DNA of 64,000 nucleotides from Neopestalotiopsis rosae (GCA_023078685.1 JALGAS010000005.1:4278001-4342000), one strand, 5' to 3'; shown: positions 12,466 to 25,084, counted from the stretch's first letter. Notes: generated from the letters alone by a model not told the origin. Translations and numbers: made by a program.

Positions 12466-13748
12466 TCAATCGTCGCTCAATCCCAAGAGCTCCAAACTCT
12501 TGACCCAAAGTTTCTTCTCTGCTTCAGGATTGAAAGTATTTGCTCCGTAGCCACCCGAATGCGTTGGTGCGTCGGCCGGGGTGAGTTGAGCCTCACCAGT
12601 CTCATCGAGGTACAGGCCGCCTTTGCCTTCCAACTCCTTCGCCACAGCCGCCCACACCGTGGTTGAGGCACCCTGAGCAGGGGTCGATAGTATCTTGGAG
12701 ATTTCCGGATGCTCCTGCATTCCTTTGGTGGTGGCGCTAGGCATGTATCTGGACAAGGGAGTTATAATTCCTCCGGGGTGTACGGCAAAGGCTCGTACGC
12801 CTCGAGACTGGAATCTGCGATCTACTTCATTGGCAAAGTAGGCATTGGCAAGCTTCGATTGGCTATAGGCCGCCCACGCGTTATACTCCGTGTGTTCAGA
12901 GTTGAGGTCGTCGAAGTTGATTGTGCCATATCGGTGGCCAGCAGATGATAGCGAAATAACCCGGGAATTGAATGAAGGGCTTGATGAGGCTATGAGGTCG
13001 TCCTTGAGGAGTTGGAAGAGAAAAAAGTGGCCTGTGAATGGTCAGACATATATATATATATATATACGTAGAAAAATAAGCGGTAGGAAAGCATAGATAC
13101 CTAAATGATTTGTGCCAAATTGCACCTCGAATCCATCTCGAGTCTTCCCTTGGGGACACGCCATGACTCCTGCCAACAGTGATTAGAGACTTCAGATGAA
13201 AAGATTGTGCGCAATACTTGACCTATAATCGCTTACCAGCATTATTGATCAAAACATTCAGTTTGTTGCTGCTCTTCTTGAAAAACTCTTTAGCTCCTGC
13301 CCGGATACTATGCAATGAAGCCAGGTCCATTTCGATGACCTCGACCTTGTCAGTCTCGCCATCTGAAGTGAGCTCTTCAACGACCTGCTTGCCCTTGGCA
13401 ATATCTCGAACCGTGATGAAGACGTGGGCGCCCGTTAGGCGGATAGCCTTTGCTGCCTCGGCCCCCAGCCCACCGGGGGAACCTCCTGTAATCAGAACGA
13501 CCCTGTCATTGGTATCACACGTTAGAAGTCATCGCACCAAATCATTTGTAATAAGATGTTCTAGTTACGGACTCGCGAATTCGAACGTGTTTCAGATGAT
13601 TGAAATCAAGACTGAGCTCTTACCTGCCAGACCAATCCGAGCTTCCAACCAGACTCTGGTCCTTAATGATCTGAGTAGCAGTGGGCCGAGCATCACCTGG
13701 GCCTTGGGGACTCTTGTGGGCTTCGGCGTATGGAGTGATTCGCGTCAT
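12466..13748 (-). CDS. Short-chain dehydrogenase/reductase (SDR)
   Basis: Four exons (13748-13624, 13502-13237, 13169-13101, 13031-12466) encode 341 residues. The cofactor-binding glycine-rich motif is VVLITGGSPGGLG near residues 43-55, a proline-containing variant of TGxxxGxG. NNAG follows at about 128-131, the catalytic serine region is VISLSSAGHRYG near 178-189, and the catalytic YSQSK is Tyr209/Lys213. The protein ends LELLGLSDD. Length and layout match the NADP-dependent retinol dehydrogenase/WWOX-like fungal oxidoreductases. The third intron (13032-13100) contains a TA microsatellite close to its donor. No signal peptide is seen, so the enzyme is probably cytosolic or membrane-associated. 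The substrate is unknown. The start was chosen because exon 1 joins exactly into the Rossmann strand. Confidence 0.85.
13047..13067. repeat. (TA)n microsatellite inside an intron
   Basis: About ten TA units lie in intron 3 of the dehydrogenase gene, between its donor and acceptor. Confidence 0.9.
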
Positions 13749-15308
13749 TTCAGTGACGGTGGTTGAATCTCGAAGCTGAACGGCGGTCACGTATTTGTGG
13801 TGTCGTGATTTTGGTCGGCTCGTGATGAGTAACTGAACATGTACAGAGGAACCGGAAAACAGTTTTCGAGTTCGTCCAGGGCAGCCTAGGTATATCGAGA
13901 CTGTCTTGCTTCGAGGTGGCAAGACTATCAGTGGGTAAAGCGCATATGCAGGTTACTTCTCTAATTCTACAGTAGGAATTTGTCTTAATTTAAAACCAAC
14001 AACGACACAAACTGCCGTGCCTCGAATAGCAAGTGCAGGGATCACAGTATCACAGTATTGGTTTAGTGGACTGGAGAAACCACCAACAAACCACCCGCAG
14101 CCGTTGCTGGACAATATGGCATAGCTTATAGCCAGGAAAGAAGGCATCGGCTCCTCAGTGACCTCAGTACCTCCATTGATCACACAGTAGCCACGGCTTG
14201 GGGCCACTTTTCACATGGGTAGGAGGTAGTTAGGTAGGTACCTAGGTAGTTTGGCCCGATTAACGTCGCGGGTCAGGGGATGTGCGTTAGCGCTATGTGG
14301 TCCAACGGCGCTGTAGACAGTGGCCACGGCCCTAGCGGAGCACATCATAGCTGAGCTGGAGAAGTGGCTAGGCCAAGTTGCGGGCCAACGACTACGATGC
14401 ATATATACAGAGACTGCCCTTTTATATCCGTGCCACCCCTGTTTTACACCAAAAGTCACCATATCCAATAAGTTTGCTCCGTCGTAGCCTTTCCGGAATC
14501 GACCATAACTTCCCGTAGATAACGTGTCGTGGAAAATTGCTTGACATGATAGGCCCCCTAAGCCAGGAAAAGGGTCGGTATCCGCTAGTTTAAGAAGATG
14601 ATTATAGCAGACCCCATAAGTTAGAGGATGGAAGTGTCCCCGTCCTGAAAAGGCGATTGCAGCAGGCCGAGAGGTCTTGCAATATAGCAAAGGGATCCAG
14701 AATATAAATAACGAAGACTATGGAACTCGTAGTGGAAACACTCCCTAAATCGATGCCAGCCTAATTGGTAATCACGATAAGTAGGATAGCTTGGCGATGC
14801 TTTTTTTTTTTTTTTTTTTTTTTTTTTTTGGTGGGAAGAGTTCTTGCCTTTGTCGTAGAATAATAGTAATGCTGCCGGTATTGGTAATAGATCCAGTATG
14901 GTAAGCAACGATAGCAGAGCGGCCGACATGCTCTGATCGCAGTAATCGAGTGAACATTTGTGACATCAGATATGATCATAGAACACCCAGAAACGTGATG
15001 TATCACCGGGGGGTGAAATTCAAATGCAAGCAGCTTGGCCGTTTGGATAAAAGAACTCATGGAGGACACCGGCCTTTACTTTTTCATCGTGGACGATGGA
15101 GCCTGCGAAGATGGTCATACCTGCACACTGGGAGTTTTTCTAAGTCGACATTACCGTTCGGAAGAAGAGATCGGACTATGCCAAAAGAGAGTAGTCCTCA
15201 AGGCCTTGTGAGCAAGACTGTCAGAAAGAGGGCAGGGGAACAGAAAAGAACTAAGTCCTGGGATTCGGGAAGAGATTCCTCAGTGCAAGTTCTTCGCGTC
15301 TACATTTG
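13749..15308. other. Intergenic with a poly-T tract and an AGGT-rich palindromic patch
   Basis: No gene is supported. The stretch contains an AGGT/ACCT patch at about 14217-14250 and an uninterrupted T run of 29 at 14801-14829. Long frames across the T run encode only Lys runs and are artefacts. Confidence 0.6.
14801..14829. repeat. Poly-T tract, 29 bases
   Basis: An uninterrupted homopolymer. It could be a mononucleotide microsatellite or the poly(A) end of an old retroposed sequence on the minus strand. No element body is recognised next to it. Confidence 0.85.
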
Positions 15309-15311
15309 ACG

Positions 15312-15930
15312 ATATTTCCTCCATTGCTCCGGGCCGCAACTCTGGCCTTTCGCTTGGCTCGGTTGTAACCCGCAAGTGCCGGAAACACCGATAAGGCTTT
15401 GGCATACGCGGGGTACCACCACGACGTCGATGTCAAAATCGAGTTACCGGCCAAGGATATGACTCAGTCCTTGGTCAGCGGCACTATTGCGCTGCCGGCA
15501 AATACAGCGCCATCTGTGCTCTGAATGCTTCTGTACCTGTACGCGTACCCGTGCTTGTCAAACTTAGGGCAAGTCAGGGACAGAATCCAAGCTTATCCGG
15601 TCAGCGATGGCATGGTCAAGACTGATGATATGGCTCCTCTCAAGGAACACTGTCCACCGCTGCTGCTGCCTACACTCAGGGAGGTTCTCCGCCACCGTTC
15701 GAACGCCGTTCCGGCCAGCACTTTGCAACCAACGAGATCCTCATCGCCATCGCGCTCTGGATCGCAAGACTCCCGTAAATGGGAAACGGAAGGAGCCAAC
15801 GACAGTCCAGACGAATGTCGCGGCGGACATCATGGGTACGCATCAGGACGTGCAGGTCAAGATTAAACTCGAGAAGGGAAGGATCGCATCACATGGGTCG
15901 TCAAGCTTGAGGCGTCAGACAAGACTTTGT
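15312..15930 (+). pseudogene. Decayed cytochrome P450, C-terminal half
   Basis: Three reading frames must be joined to follow one P450. The first frame (15312 to about 15700) reads IFPPLLRAATLAF, an in-frame TAA (15366), an I-helix-like ALPANTAPSVL, an in-frame TGA at 15522 where a Trp is expected, and LKEHCPPLLLPTLREVLRHRS. The last is a K helix with ExxR at 15681-15692. A second frame then gives GQHFATNEILIAIALWIARLP, the helix after the haem loop, and a third gives EPTTVQTNVAADIMG. The segment between the K helix and the haem loop is deleted and the haem-ligand Cys is gone. The pattern resembles fungal CYP7/CYP8-like enzymes. It is certainly non-functional if the sequence is correct. Confidence 0.7.
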
Positions 15931-16704
15931 GGCAAATGACTTTGGTGAGCGCGAGGCAAATGAAGGAGCATAATGCAGGACTCGACTGCCAATTCTGTGG
16001 GACTAGACTTGGTCTCGCATACATAGTCGAGAATCATTGCTGTGGCTGCAGGCGTGTAGTAGAGCGCCTCTCTGTAGGTATTTGCAAGACTATGGGTTTA
16101 TAAATTTATTTATTTCACGAATAGAACAAGAAAGAAAACAACTGATAACTCGAATCTTTTTGCCTTCCGCATAAGCCATATATGTTTCATGTCGTCTAGC
16201 TCCCTTGAGCGATACAACGACCACGATGGCTCTCTGGCTCGACCCCTTCTCTGTCAACATGCAACCATCTGTAACCCAGGCGCCCTTTCCTCGAGAACCC
16301 CTCGAACCTTCACTCGAAATCGCAAATCACAGTATCAACGTCATGAAGGCACAACACAAGCCATTGAAGGCAGTCAGAAAACTGCCGCCTCTCAAAAGAG
16401 TTCTTTGCCCTCCGAAACTCACTTCCCTTCTCTTCTCTTCTCTTCTCTTCTCTTCATCACTCCCACCTCAAAACACCATTCCCACTCCAGACTCCAGACC
16501 ATCATTCCCACCCCGACGCAAGTCGCTGCACTGAATCCCCCTTTAATACTGCCGGGACTTATGCTGTGATCCACACAAGACCCCATACCCTCTCCAGGTT
16601 GCTGCCGCCAAGCAGACAACCGCAGGTTCATGACTACCATAGTCTTGAATCCGGCCGGGCATGGTAGATTGAAATGATCGAATTATGATCTAGGGTTCTT
16701 TACC
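15931..16704. other. Intergenic with a TCTTC repeat
   Basis: Two overlapping frames of about 110-126 codons at 16189-16569 lie over a pyrimidine-rich tract with a TCTTC microsatellite at about 16430-16455. I see no protein feature and do not call a gene. Confidence 0.55.
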
Positions 16705-17137
16705 AAACCCTAGATCACCCAGCCGATCAGACATCCTTGCAAGCGGTGCACTCATGCACTTGAAAACGTCAATAGTTGATTCACTCTGCATGCTAGATAG
16801 ACCCGAGGTAGCCTCTGAAGCATTCGGCTTGCACCTTGGTAGACCTTTAATAGACCTCATTTTTTGTCTCGTCGACTTTTTGTGTTGCTGGCAAATTTGT
16901 TGACGTGAAGGACCTCGAGAGGTAAAGACGTCTGCTTTCGGTCTGACAAAAAAGAATTAGGTATTTGTCTGCTCCGCCTTACGTACTTGAGCTTCAACAT
17001 GGTGACAAGAAGGTTTTCCCTCCAGGCACCAGCCCCGCATTCGGCTTTCCCACCATTATATATTGTGATGGTTCCCGGGTACCCTTCTGAAATTTTCTTC
17101 TTCCCTTTTCCTTTTCAGGCTGGGTGATCTAGGGTTT
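16705..17137. mobile_element. Candidate miniature inverted-repeat element, 433 bp
   Basis: The ends are a perfect 20-bp inverted repeat: 16705-16724 (beginning AAACCCTAGATC) and 17118-17137 (ending GATCTAGGGTTT). The interior has no coding capacity. A third inverted copy of the inner 11 bases lies just outside the left end (about 16688-16698), making a hairpin there. No clear target-site duplication is visible, so the class cannot be assigned. Confidence 0.55.
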
Positions 17138-18014
17138 TGCGACCCCCAATCGGAATGCGATCTTATTTTATGCAGCAGAGGACCAAGGTCATACGCGTCG
17201 CATCGTCATATGCTTCTATCGTATCCTTTTCCACCCCTCTGACAAAGAGCGATGATGAACACAAGCCCCAAAACAAAGCATTTCGGTGCGTGATTGTTGC
17301 GGCCGGTCGATAGACTGATAACTATTTCTGAGCTCTGGACTTTTGCTTCGCTTCGGAAATTTCTTGTCGGCCCAAGTGGGCAAGTATGAGATAATAAGGG
17401 CAGAAGAGTGATGAGCACCAAGATAGACAGGCATACTTGTGTGTTGACAGAAGACCCAAATCTCTGCCTTGCTCTGTATTTAAGAGACGAAGCTCCCTTA
17501 TGTAGTATTTAAAGCTGATCGATAACTCCAAGACCGCATACGCCCGCCAACAATAGCAAGGCTGACTACATACCTAGGCTTCCTTAATGTCCTGACAGAT
17601 TCCTCCCTCTTATAGACTTCGTTCAAAAACCTGAAGCCATCGTCAACATAGTCGTCGCTCCTCCTCATGTCTCTTCACGGGGCCGGTCCCTCAACTCCAC
17701 TCTGACTACATTGATAATAGAAAAGCGAGGTGATGGAAGGCCCGTGATAGACGTTAACTTTCCTGCTAGGACCAAAACATATAGCAGCACCGCTGTAGGG
17801 TTACTAGTGCTAGCTCCTAAGATGGTGGAAATTTCAGTGCATGCTTGGCGGGCTTGGTGCCTACATTAGCACATACCCACTGTGGAACCCACCTTGCTAC
17901 CACTGAATCAGGCCTGTAGCCTAGAAACCATCACAACACGATAAGTCGTTGTTCGGCTGGCTTTACTCCTCCATGTCCCCAGCCTTGGAGATCCTATCCT
18001 CACCAGTTGTCGAC
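17138..18014. other. Intergenic, no gene seen
   Basis: Only chance frames of about 70 codons are present, overlapping each other on the minus strand. Confidence 0.5.
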
Positions 18015-19693
18015 ATGGCCGTGCTCACTTGGAGAACTTGCCGCCTGAGATTATCTCGATCGTCTGCTTACACCTGCCTAACCGCGACATCAAAAACCTG
18101 CGCTTGACCAACAGGGGCGTATGCAGCACGGCACGCCTGCGTCTCGACAGGGTCTTCTTGTCTCCCAACCCGTGCAATATCGACGTCCTGAAGGCCGTCG
18201 CAGATCACCCCGTCTTTAGCAAGGCCATTGCAGAGATTATCTGGGATGATGCGAGGCTCGTGAGTGGGCCTCAGGGCGCCGCTTCCGACGACGAAGACAA
18301 CGTATGGGATGATGGCTCTGAACCGGAAGATGATCTACCGGATGGCTGTCCTGCTTGGTTTGCCAGAGCTTGTCGTGATAACAACGAAGAGATCAAGTTT
18401 CGCGTCGGGGACGATATCCCGCGCCCATCTCAGGTCTCTTGAATGCGCCAGGTGGAGGAGCAGATGCCGCCCAATCTAGCCTGGGAGTACTATGAACAGC
18501 TCTTGCTACAGCAGGAGGAAATCCTGCAGTCAGAGGCCGACGTCAAGGCTCTCCGCTACGGTCTGGAGCGTTTCACGTCCCTCAAGAGAATCACCATAAC
18601 TCCTGCCATTCACGGCCTTCTGTATGAGCCAGCATATGAGACCCCCATGATTCGATCATTCCCCTACGGATTCAACTACCCGATACCACGCACCTGGCCG
18701 CTCGGCGAATATGGCGGACCTGTTGGCGGCGACCCTGTCGAGCTGCCGCCTTGGAATGAGACTGATCAGTCTCCATATTGGGGTTTCAACCGCGTGCTGC
18801 GTGAGCTGGCGACGACTGAACACCACGTCTCGGAGTTTGTAATCGATGTCTGCACGCCAGGGACGGGAATCAACTATCGAATCTTTAACAACCCGTCTTG
18901 CGTTCAGTACCGACAGCTCACTCAGCTACTGCGCCGACCCGGTTTTCGCCGCCTTGATCTTCACCTGAATGCCGACGGAGACTATTGGAGAAATTGGACT
19001 GCCGACAGAGGCTTTTCGAGAAATTGGACCTGCCTGCGTAACGGCCACCTGCATCGTGCGCTAAGCGAAGCAAAAGACTTGAGACATTTCACTTTTGGCG
19101 CTTTCCACGATGATATGCAATTTGATCAGTGCGTCGATAAGGGGAGTCCTGAATCCCGAGTCGTATTTACGCCAATCCGGACTTTTCTGCCTCTAGACCG
19201 GTGGGAGAGACTGCAGCATTTTGGCCTGTCCAACCTCTTTGTGCGCCAGGATGATCTGTTGTCGGTTGTGAACGAGCTCCCGTCTACCTTGACCTCGCTC
19301 GAGCTGAGCTTTCTCACCTTTCTTGACGGCGGAAGCTATCACGGTTTTTTCGAAGACCTGCGCCAGAGTTCCAGCTGGCGTACACGATCTCCAAGACCCA
19401 AGATCATAACCAATCACCGCAAAGACGAGACCTATCGACACTTTCACGTCGAGGACCAGGCCTACGAATTCTTATATAACAAGGGGGAGAACCCCTTTTC
19501 TTTGCCCCCCAGCTGGAGGTGGACGCCTCTCCAGTTGGACTGGGGCATTTTGCGTGATCCGTTTGATCCCGGACACGATCGCCCCTATACCCACGATGCC
19601 AATCTGATGCGTCTGGGCATAATCAAGTGGCGAGATTCAGAGATTGCAACGTATGAATGGTTGCAACCCAGAAAGCAAGAGGGCAAGGCATGA
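18015..19693 (+). pseudogene. F-box-type protein gene, start lost and one in-frame stop
   Basis: The reading frame begins LENLPPEIISIVCLHLPNRD, a typical F-box N-terminus, and runs about 550 codons to a TAG at 19691-19693. An ATG at 18015 (ATGGCCGTGCTC) sits a few codons upstream but one base out of frame, so a single-base deletion appears to separate start and F-box. At 18440-18442 the frame is broken by TGA between QVS and MRQVEEQ. No plausible intron removes it, since the only GT-AG pair there spans 18 bp. The downstream part is intact and resembles the C-terminal region of fungal F-box proteins, with leucine-rich helices such as LPSTLTSLELSFLTF. These proteins recruit substrates to SCF ubiquitin ligases. 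A short internal duplication, NWTADRGFSRNWT, is present. Confidence 0.65.
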
Positions 19694-19769
19694 CGAGGGA
19701 CTTGAGATAAGGAATAACTGGCAAAAAAAAAAAAAAGACAAAAACATTGTTCGTGGTCTGAACGGATAA

Positions 19770-19981
19770 GTGTGAGTCAGCAATTTGGGCTTCATCAGGC
19801 GGCTAACGGGGAATACATTGGTGTGGGGAATGAATAAAGAAGAGCACAGCAAAAATGCAAAAACATACAACACCGGGGATTCCCCAGTCGTCACCGACCT
19901 GAGTACTGATCCGGCGGTCGCCAGCTTATCTAGGGCAGAGCGGACGGGATGCCGAGTATTCTAGCGCCTATGGTCGTATGT
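19770..19981 (+). repeat. Dispersed repeat copy A, with 127 bp identical to an inverted copy at 32928-33054
   Basis: Bases 19855-19981 match the reverse complement of 32928-33054 with no difference that I can find by eye. The flanking part from 19770 (GTGAGTCAGCAATTTGG) and the TATGGTCGTATG end also match, less well, two further copies at about 39415 and 42183. An open frame inside it is a by-product of the repeat. Confidence 0.8.
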
Positions 19982-20169
19982 ACTGACTGGTACAAACAAC
20001 AGAAATTATAACAGACACCACACCAATATCCAGAGCCAACTACTTGTGTGGAGTATGGGATGTCATGTTTACCTTCTCACACAACTAATTTTGACAACTT
20101 CATGCGACATCTGCATCTGATCTGGGACTACAGGCAGGTACGTGCATACTGAGATAGTCGGCTTCCCAT

Positions 20170-23100
20170 TTACCGGTTCTTCCCGCGAATCAGCTCCCTA
20201 AACAAGCCGTCCGCTCTTTCCACCAGCTCCGACGGGCGCCCGGCCTCGGCCAGCTTCCCTGCATCCAGAACCAACACAACATCTTTGTCCATGATGGTAT
20301 CCAAGCGGTGTGCGACCGTGATGACGGTGTGCTCCTTGAACTCCTCTCGCACGAGTGTCTGCATCAGATCATCTGTCTCGCTGTCGACGTTACTTGTAGC
20401 CTCATCGAGCAATACAACACGCCCGCGATATGGCCGCATCAACAGCGCGCGGGCCAGTGAGAATAGCTGTTGCTGCCCCTGAGAGAGCGGCAACGACCCC
20501 ATTGTCCGGTCGAGGGTCGTAACGGTCGAATCATCGCCGCTCACAGAGAGTTGCTCTTCCGATTCACTCGTATCTTGGTCTTCAGGTGACAGCAGTTCCT
20601 TGCCGCTTTCCAACTCACGCGCCTGCAGCGGGTCCCACAGTCCTACACGCTCAAGCGCATGGACTATATCGTCGTCTGAGACGTTTGCGCCTGCGATATC
20701 AAGGTTCTGGCGAACTGTATCGGTTGCGATGAACATAGGGTCCTGCGGGACCACGATTAGGCGGGCACGGACGGCGTCGCGTGAGAAATCGCATATGTTG
20801 CTACCGTCGATGCAGATCGTGCCCTGACCCTCCAACTCGACGAGACGTACCAGGCTGAGCAGTAGAGACGACTTGCCGCACCCGGTGCGGCCCACGACAC
20901 CGACCTTGGTGCCCGGCGCGATGGCGACGCTGATATTGTTGAGGGCAAGCGCTGGCGGCTTGTAGGACGCCGAGACCTTGGTGAGCTCGATGGCTCCGCG
21001 AGCAGGCCAGGAGGATGGGAGCGACTTTGCCCTACCCGGCTCGTCCTCCGGCCGGATATCCCGCTCGAAGGCACGCAGACGAGAGATGGAGCCCAGGGAG
21101 GTCTCTAGCTTGGTCCAGGCCTCCACCAGGCGGAGCAGCGAGTGGTTGGCGCGTAGAACAACGTTGAGGGCGATGCCGATTTGGCCGCCTGTCGTACTCC
21201 CTTTGAGGGCGAAGGCAAGACCGATGACGCCTACAGCTAGGCCCGGGACGATAAGGTCAAGCACAAGACCAAGCCAGCGCTGGATGCATAGTAGCATGTA
21301 GTCTGGACGTAGCGACAGGTCGAGCTTTATGGCATTGTCTCTAATGAAAGACTTCTGCCACCCAAACGCGCGTATGGTCGCAACGCCTTCTAGTGTCTCA
21401 AGAAAGCTGGCGTTAACCAGAGACCGGGCTTCGAGGTCGAGGAAGCGCAGCTGCCGCGACGTTGCCAGGTAGACCTTCTGGATCAAGTAGACGGCGATTA
21501 TCGTGAAAGGTAACGTAACAGTTATGAACGGCTGCATAAGGCCTATTAAAATGCACTGCGAGAGCACGCTAAAGATGCTTTGCAAGACTTGAAAGAGGGC
21601 GAAGGGCAGCTGGCGGTTCAGCAGCATCATATCGGCGCCGAAGCGGGTAAGCGTTGTGCCCGTGTCGGTTTCGGAAAAATATGACTGTTTTGCATGCATA
21701 ACTGTGCGCAGGAGCCGGGCATGAAGCGTATTGCCCGAATGCGGCGCGATGACGAGGAAGACGGTCGCGACAGCTGTCACAAGCGACAAGAAAGCACCCA
21801 GTGCAAGAGCGAAATACACACTCGTAAAGAACCACATATAATCGCCTTTGTTCTCAGCCATCCATCTAAGCCAGTACGGGATCACCCCTAGAAAGGCGGC
21901 GTAGAGGGTCAGGGCACCAGAAAGGAAAAGAAGGCGTGACAGCCCAACGGCACCAAAGTAGTAGCCTGTCTTGTCAGCTATGACCATGAACATCTCTTCA
22001 TCAATACGATAGGGGCTTACCGTATATAGTGATGTCTCCCGTCTTGAGGACATCATCCTGCATGTTGGACTGTCGCTGATTCTTCGGTGCCTGGCTCTCA
22101 CCCCTAGCTTTCTCACGATCACCGGCTTGGTTGTCATATTCCGTACCATCGACCTTTTCACCACTTCCCAACGTGGCCTCGCTAAAGTAGCTAGCTTTGG
22201 CTGGGAGGTCCTCCGAATTTCCTTGTTCCACGATTTGGCCTCTCTCGCCAAGAACGATGGAATGATCGGCTAAGCACAGATGTTGCGCTGCCGACATATT
22301 GTCAGGGCGTATCACGCACGACGTCTTCGGAAATGACTTACTCGCGTGGGTAATGAGCACCACCGTAGTGCCAAGCTTTTTAAACAAGCCATTTGGGCCG
22401 ATGAGGCTTTCGACAATGTGCCGCGCGGTGTTTGCGTCGAGGGCAGACAGAACATCGTCGAGAATGACGAGGCTGCAACGTGCGTACACAGATCGTGCGA
22501 GGGCCTGCATTTCACGTAAGCTTAACAGGAGGAAAGGACCACACAGGGCATAGAAGAGCTCACCACCCGTTGCTTTTGTCCGCCTGAAAGGGTAGTACCC
22601 CGACTACCAATGACAGTTTGGTCCCCATCGGGCATTTGACTGAGGTCTTCTTTGAGACCACACGCCTGCACAACGCTTTCGTACCAATCTTCATCTGGCA
22701 CCGGACCATCACCAGGTGACCCGCATATGGCTTCTCTTATGGTGCCGTTGGTCAGCCAGGCTGCCTGTGAACAATACGCGATCGAAAGGTAGGCTGTTTG
22801 TATCACCCCGGTAACTGGGGGGAGATCGCCGAGAATGGCTTTTGCAAGACTCGTCTTTCCGGTACCCACGGCTCCGGAAATAATCACCAGATTGCCTTTC
22901 TTAATGACTATGCTAATATTCCTCAGGACCGGTGCCGCCGTGGAGGAAGGACGAATGGTCACATCGTCAAGGCGGATGGCAATTTGATCGAGCGGAACAC
23001 TGGCTGCGCCTTCGTTGCTCTCAGAATCGTAGTCGGTGCATTGTGTGTCGAGTAGTTTTCGCTTGTCTTCTCGATCGGGGCTGAGAAGGTACGACTGGAT

Positions 23101-25084
23101 GCGGTCGAAAGCAGCTATGACGGATGCTGCCTCTGGCAATATGCTGAGGAGGATGTTGGCGGGGGTGGTGACTATGTCGATGATGGCAAGGGAGGTGAAA
23201 GCCATGCTAACATCGATAGACTTGACTCCGCGCAGCTGTGCTTGTATGGCATAGATGATCAAAGTGATGGCGGGGCTGAAGAGGCTTAACGCCACGGCTG
23301 CAGAGGTCAATATCAGGAGATGGCCTAAGATGCAACCAAAGAACCCACTTACAGCTCACGAAAAAGGCTACAAGAAGGTGGTAAAATGCGACGAATTGCT
23401 TCATCTCGTGGACCCTAGTGGCTTGGATCTTGGCCTCCATCTTCTTGCCGAGACCCATAATCTTGATACTCTTCATAGCATCAAGGACGGCTTTGGTCGT
23501 TGAGATGCGCATTTGCGTCGCCTCGCTGAATGCTATTTGCCTATCTACTAGATTCTCAGTGATGAAGTTGACTGCCTTGGAGACACCTGTTAACGTCAGC
23601 GCGGTTGTACGGATACCCGGGCGGAGTGAGATACGGGGACCGTACAGAGCACGACGAGAAGGGGAAAAATGCACACCCAACCCAGTTCTCGAGCCAGCAT
23701 GTACATTCCAATACAAAGCTCCAACACCTCTGACCAAAATTGGTGAAAAAGCGCGCCGGAGTTGGCCGCATCTTCCGTATCGCTGCTCATAAGCGTCACG
23801 GCGGCGGAGTCGTCCAAGGCGCCAGCTTCGATTGTCAGACAGCGGCTGTAGATAATTCCAACGAGACCCATGCGAATCTGACAGTTCAGTCTAGCGACCT
23901 GGCGCTCGTACATACCATTGCAGATCTAAAACGTTGGATTCAGTAGTCTCCTCTCATTCGATGATTTGTCTTGTATCAAACGCACCGCCATGCCCGTATA
24001 AATTGCAAATGCCGATAAGATCAGGCGAAATGCTTCATTCCTGTTGTCGAAGGGGGTCAAGTCGCTGCTAACAGAAGCAATGACTCGGCTAATCAGAAGA
24101 GGTTGGCAGCAACGTAGCACAATGAAGATGAAGCGAGGCACAAATATGTCGATATTTGACCGCCAAGAACACTTCAGTTGCGCCATAATTAGGGAGAAAC
24201 GACCTTGCTGCTTTTCTGAGATTGTTAGAAAGCCTTGCGAGTCAGATTAGGGCCAGAATTTTGCATACTCATCGCATCCCATTCTCGCTGCATGGTCTCT
24301 CTGCATCTTCCTACGTCGAGAGACTTCCCAAAGGGCGGCATGTCATCCAGGGACAAGACATGGGAGTATCCGTTCTTGAGGATCTTATTCACCCACCAGT
24401 AAAGGGCCACGCCAAAGAAGCCGGACGTCTCCTCTGGCGATAGTTTATCGTACGGCTCGCGTAGGATAGACGTCTTGGTCCGTCCCTCCAGAATGAGAAG
24501 TGCAAACCTGGCAGCGAAGATGGCCAATGGGAAATCGACTGAGCTACAAAGGCTTCTAGCCACAATCAGGAGACCGGCCTGTATGGCGTCGCTGAGAGTT
24601 GCGATCAATAAATAGCTGGTCAAAAGGGTTGATGGTTGAACGTTTCGACCATGCTCCTGGAACGAGAGCACGCATAGCACCGCGGTTGCGACCGAGGACA
24701 GTTGCGCCGCTAGCAGATGCCACTGAGTATGTTCTACATTGCCGAGAAGTAAATATACGAGATGTAGAGCGCAAAGAGTACAGACGAGGAGCTAGGCGGA
24801 TGTGTTAACACGGCGGCGATGATTGTCCCATAGGAGACACTTACGGTTTTGAGATAGCCCTGGCGGTTCGGGAGCACGACAAGCGGCGCCCCACGCAGCT
24901 GGGCGATCCTGAACGAGGCACCTACAAGCAACCAAGCTGCTGGTCCGAATTGCAAAAGACCTTGAAAAATCGCCTCCAACTGCTGGTCATCCGACAGATA
25001 CCCTTGACGGCGGGCTGAGTCATGTTTGGGAAGGCATAGCTGCTCTTGCCACTCAGCACTTAAATCGATTGTCGGGGGCCACAT
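20170..25084 (-). CDS. ABCC (MRP-type) multidrug/metabolite ABC transporter
   Basis: Nine exons (25084-24845, 24791-24269, 24215-23986, 23925-23646, 23586-23353, 23297-22564, 22504-22342, 22287-22021, 21965-20170) encode 1,488 residues. The layout is TMD0-TMD1-NBD1-TMD2-NBD2. NBD1 has Walker A GAVGTGKT, signature LSGGQKQR and Walker B LVILDDVLSALD, with Asp where the catalytic Glu would be, as in the degenerate site of ABCC proteins. The NBD1 H-loop is THATQHL. NBD2 has Walker A GRTGCGKS, an LSQGQQQ signature, Walker B VVLLDEATSNVD and H-loop AHRLDT. All introns are 53-60 bp and every phase fits. The fifth intron has an alternative acceptor that would make it only 28 bp; the 55-bp version restores a better membrane helix. 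Such pumps export conjugates or secondary metabolites. Its neighbour, 0.8 kb upstream on the same strand, is a UstYa-type gene. Confidence 0.92.

Noticed and set aside
16189..16569. Overlapping frames of 109 and 126 codons on the plus strand
   Set aside because: They run over a TCTTC microsatellite, read differently in each frame, and show no domain or splice structure.
18425..18455. An 18-bp GT-AG intron removing the stop in the F-box gene
   Set aside because: Far below any known fungal intron length; an in-frame stop is the simpler reading.
23325..23352. A 28-bp intron in the ABC transporter
   Set aside because: Too short for fungal splicing. The next acceptor (23298) gives 55 bp, keeps the frame and gives a better membrane helix.
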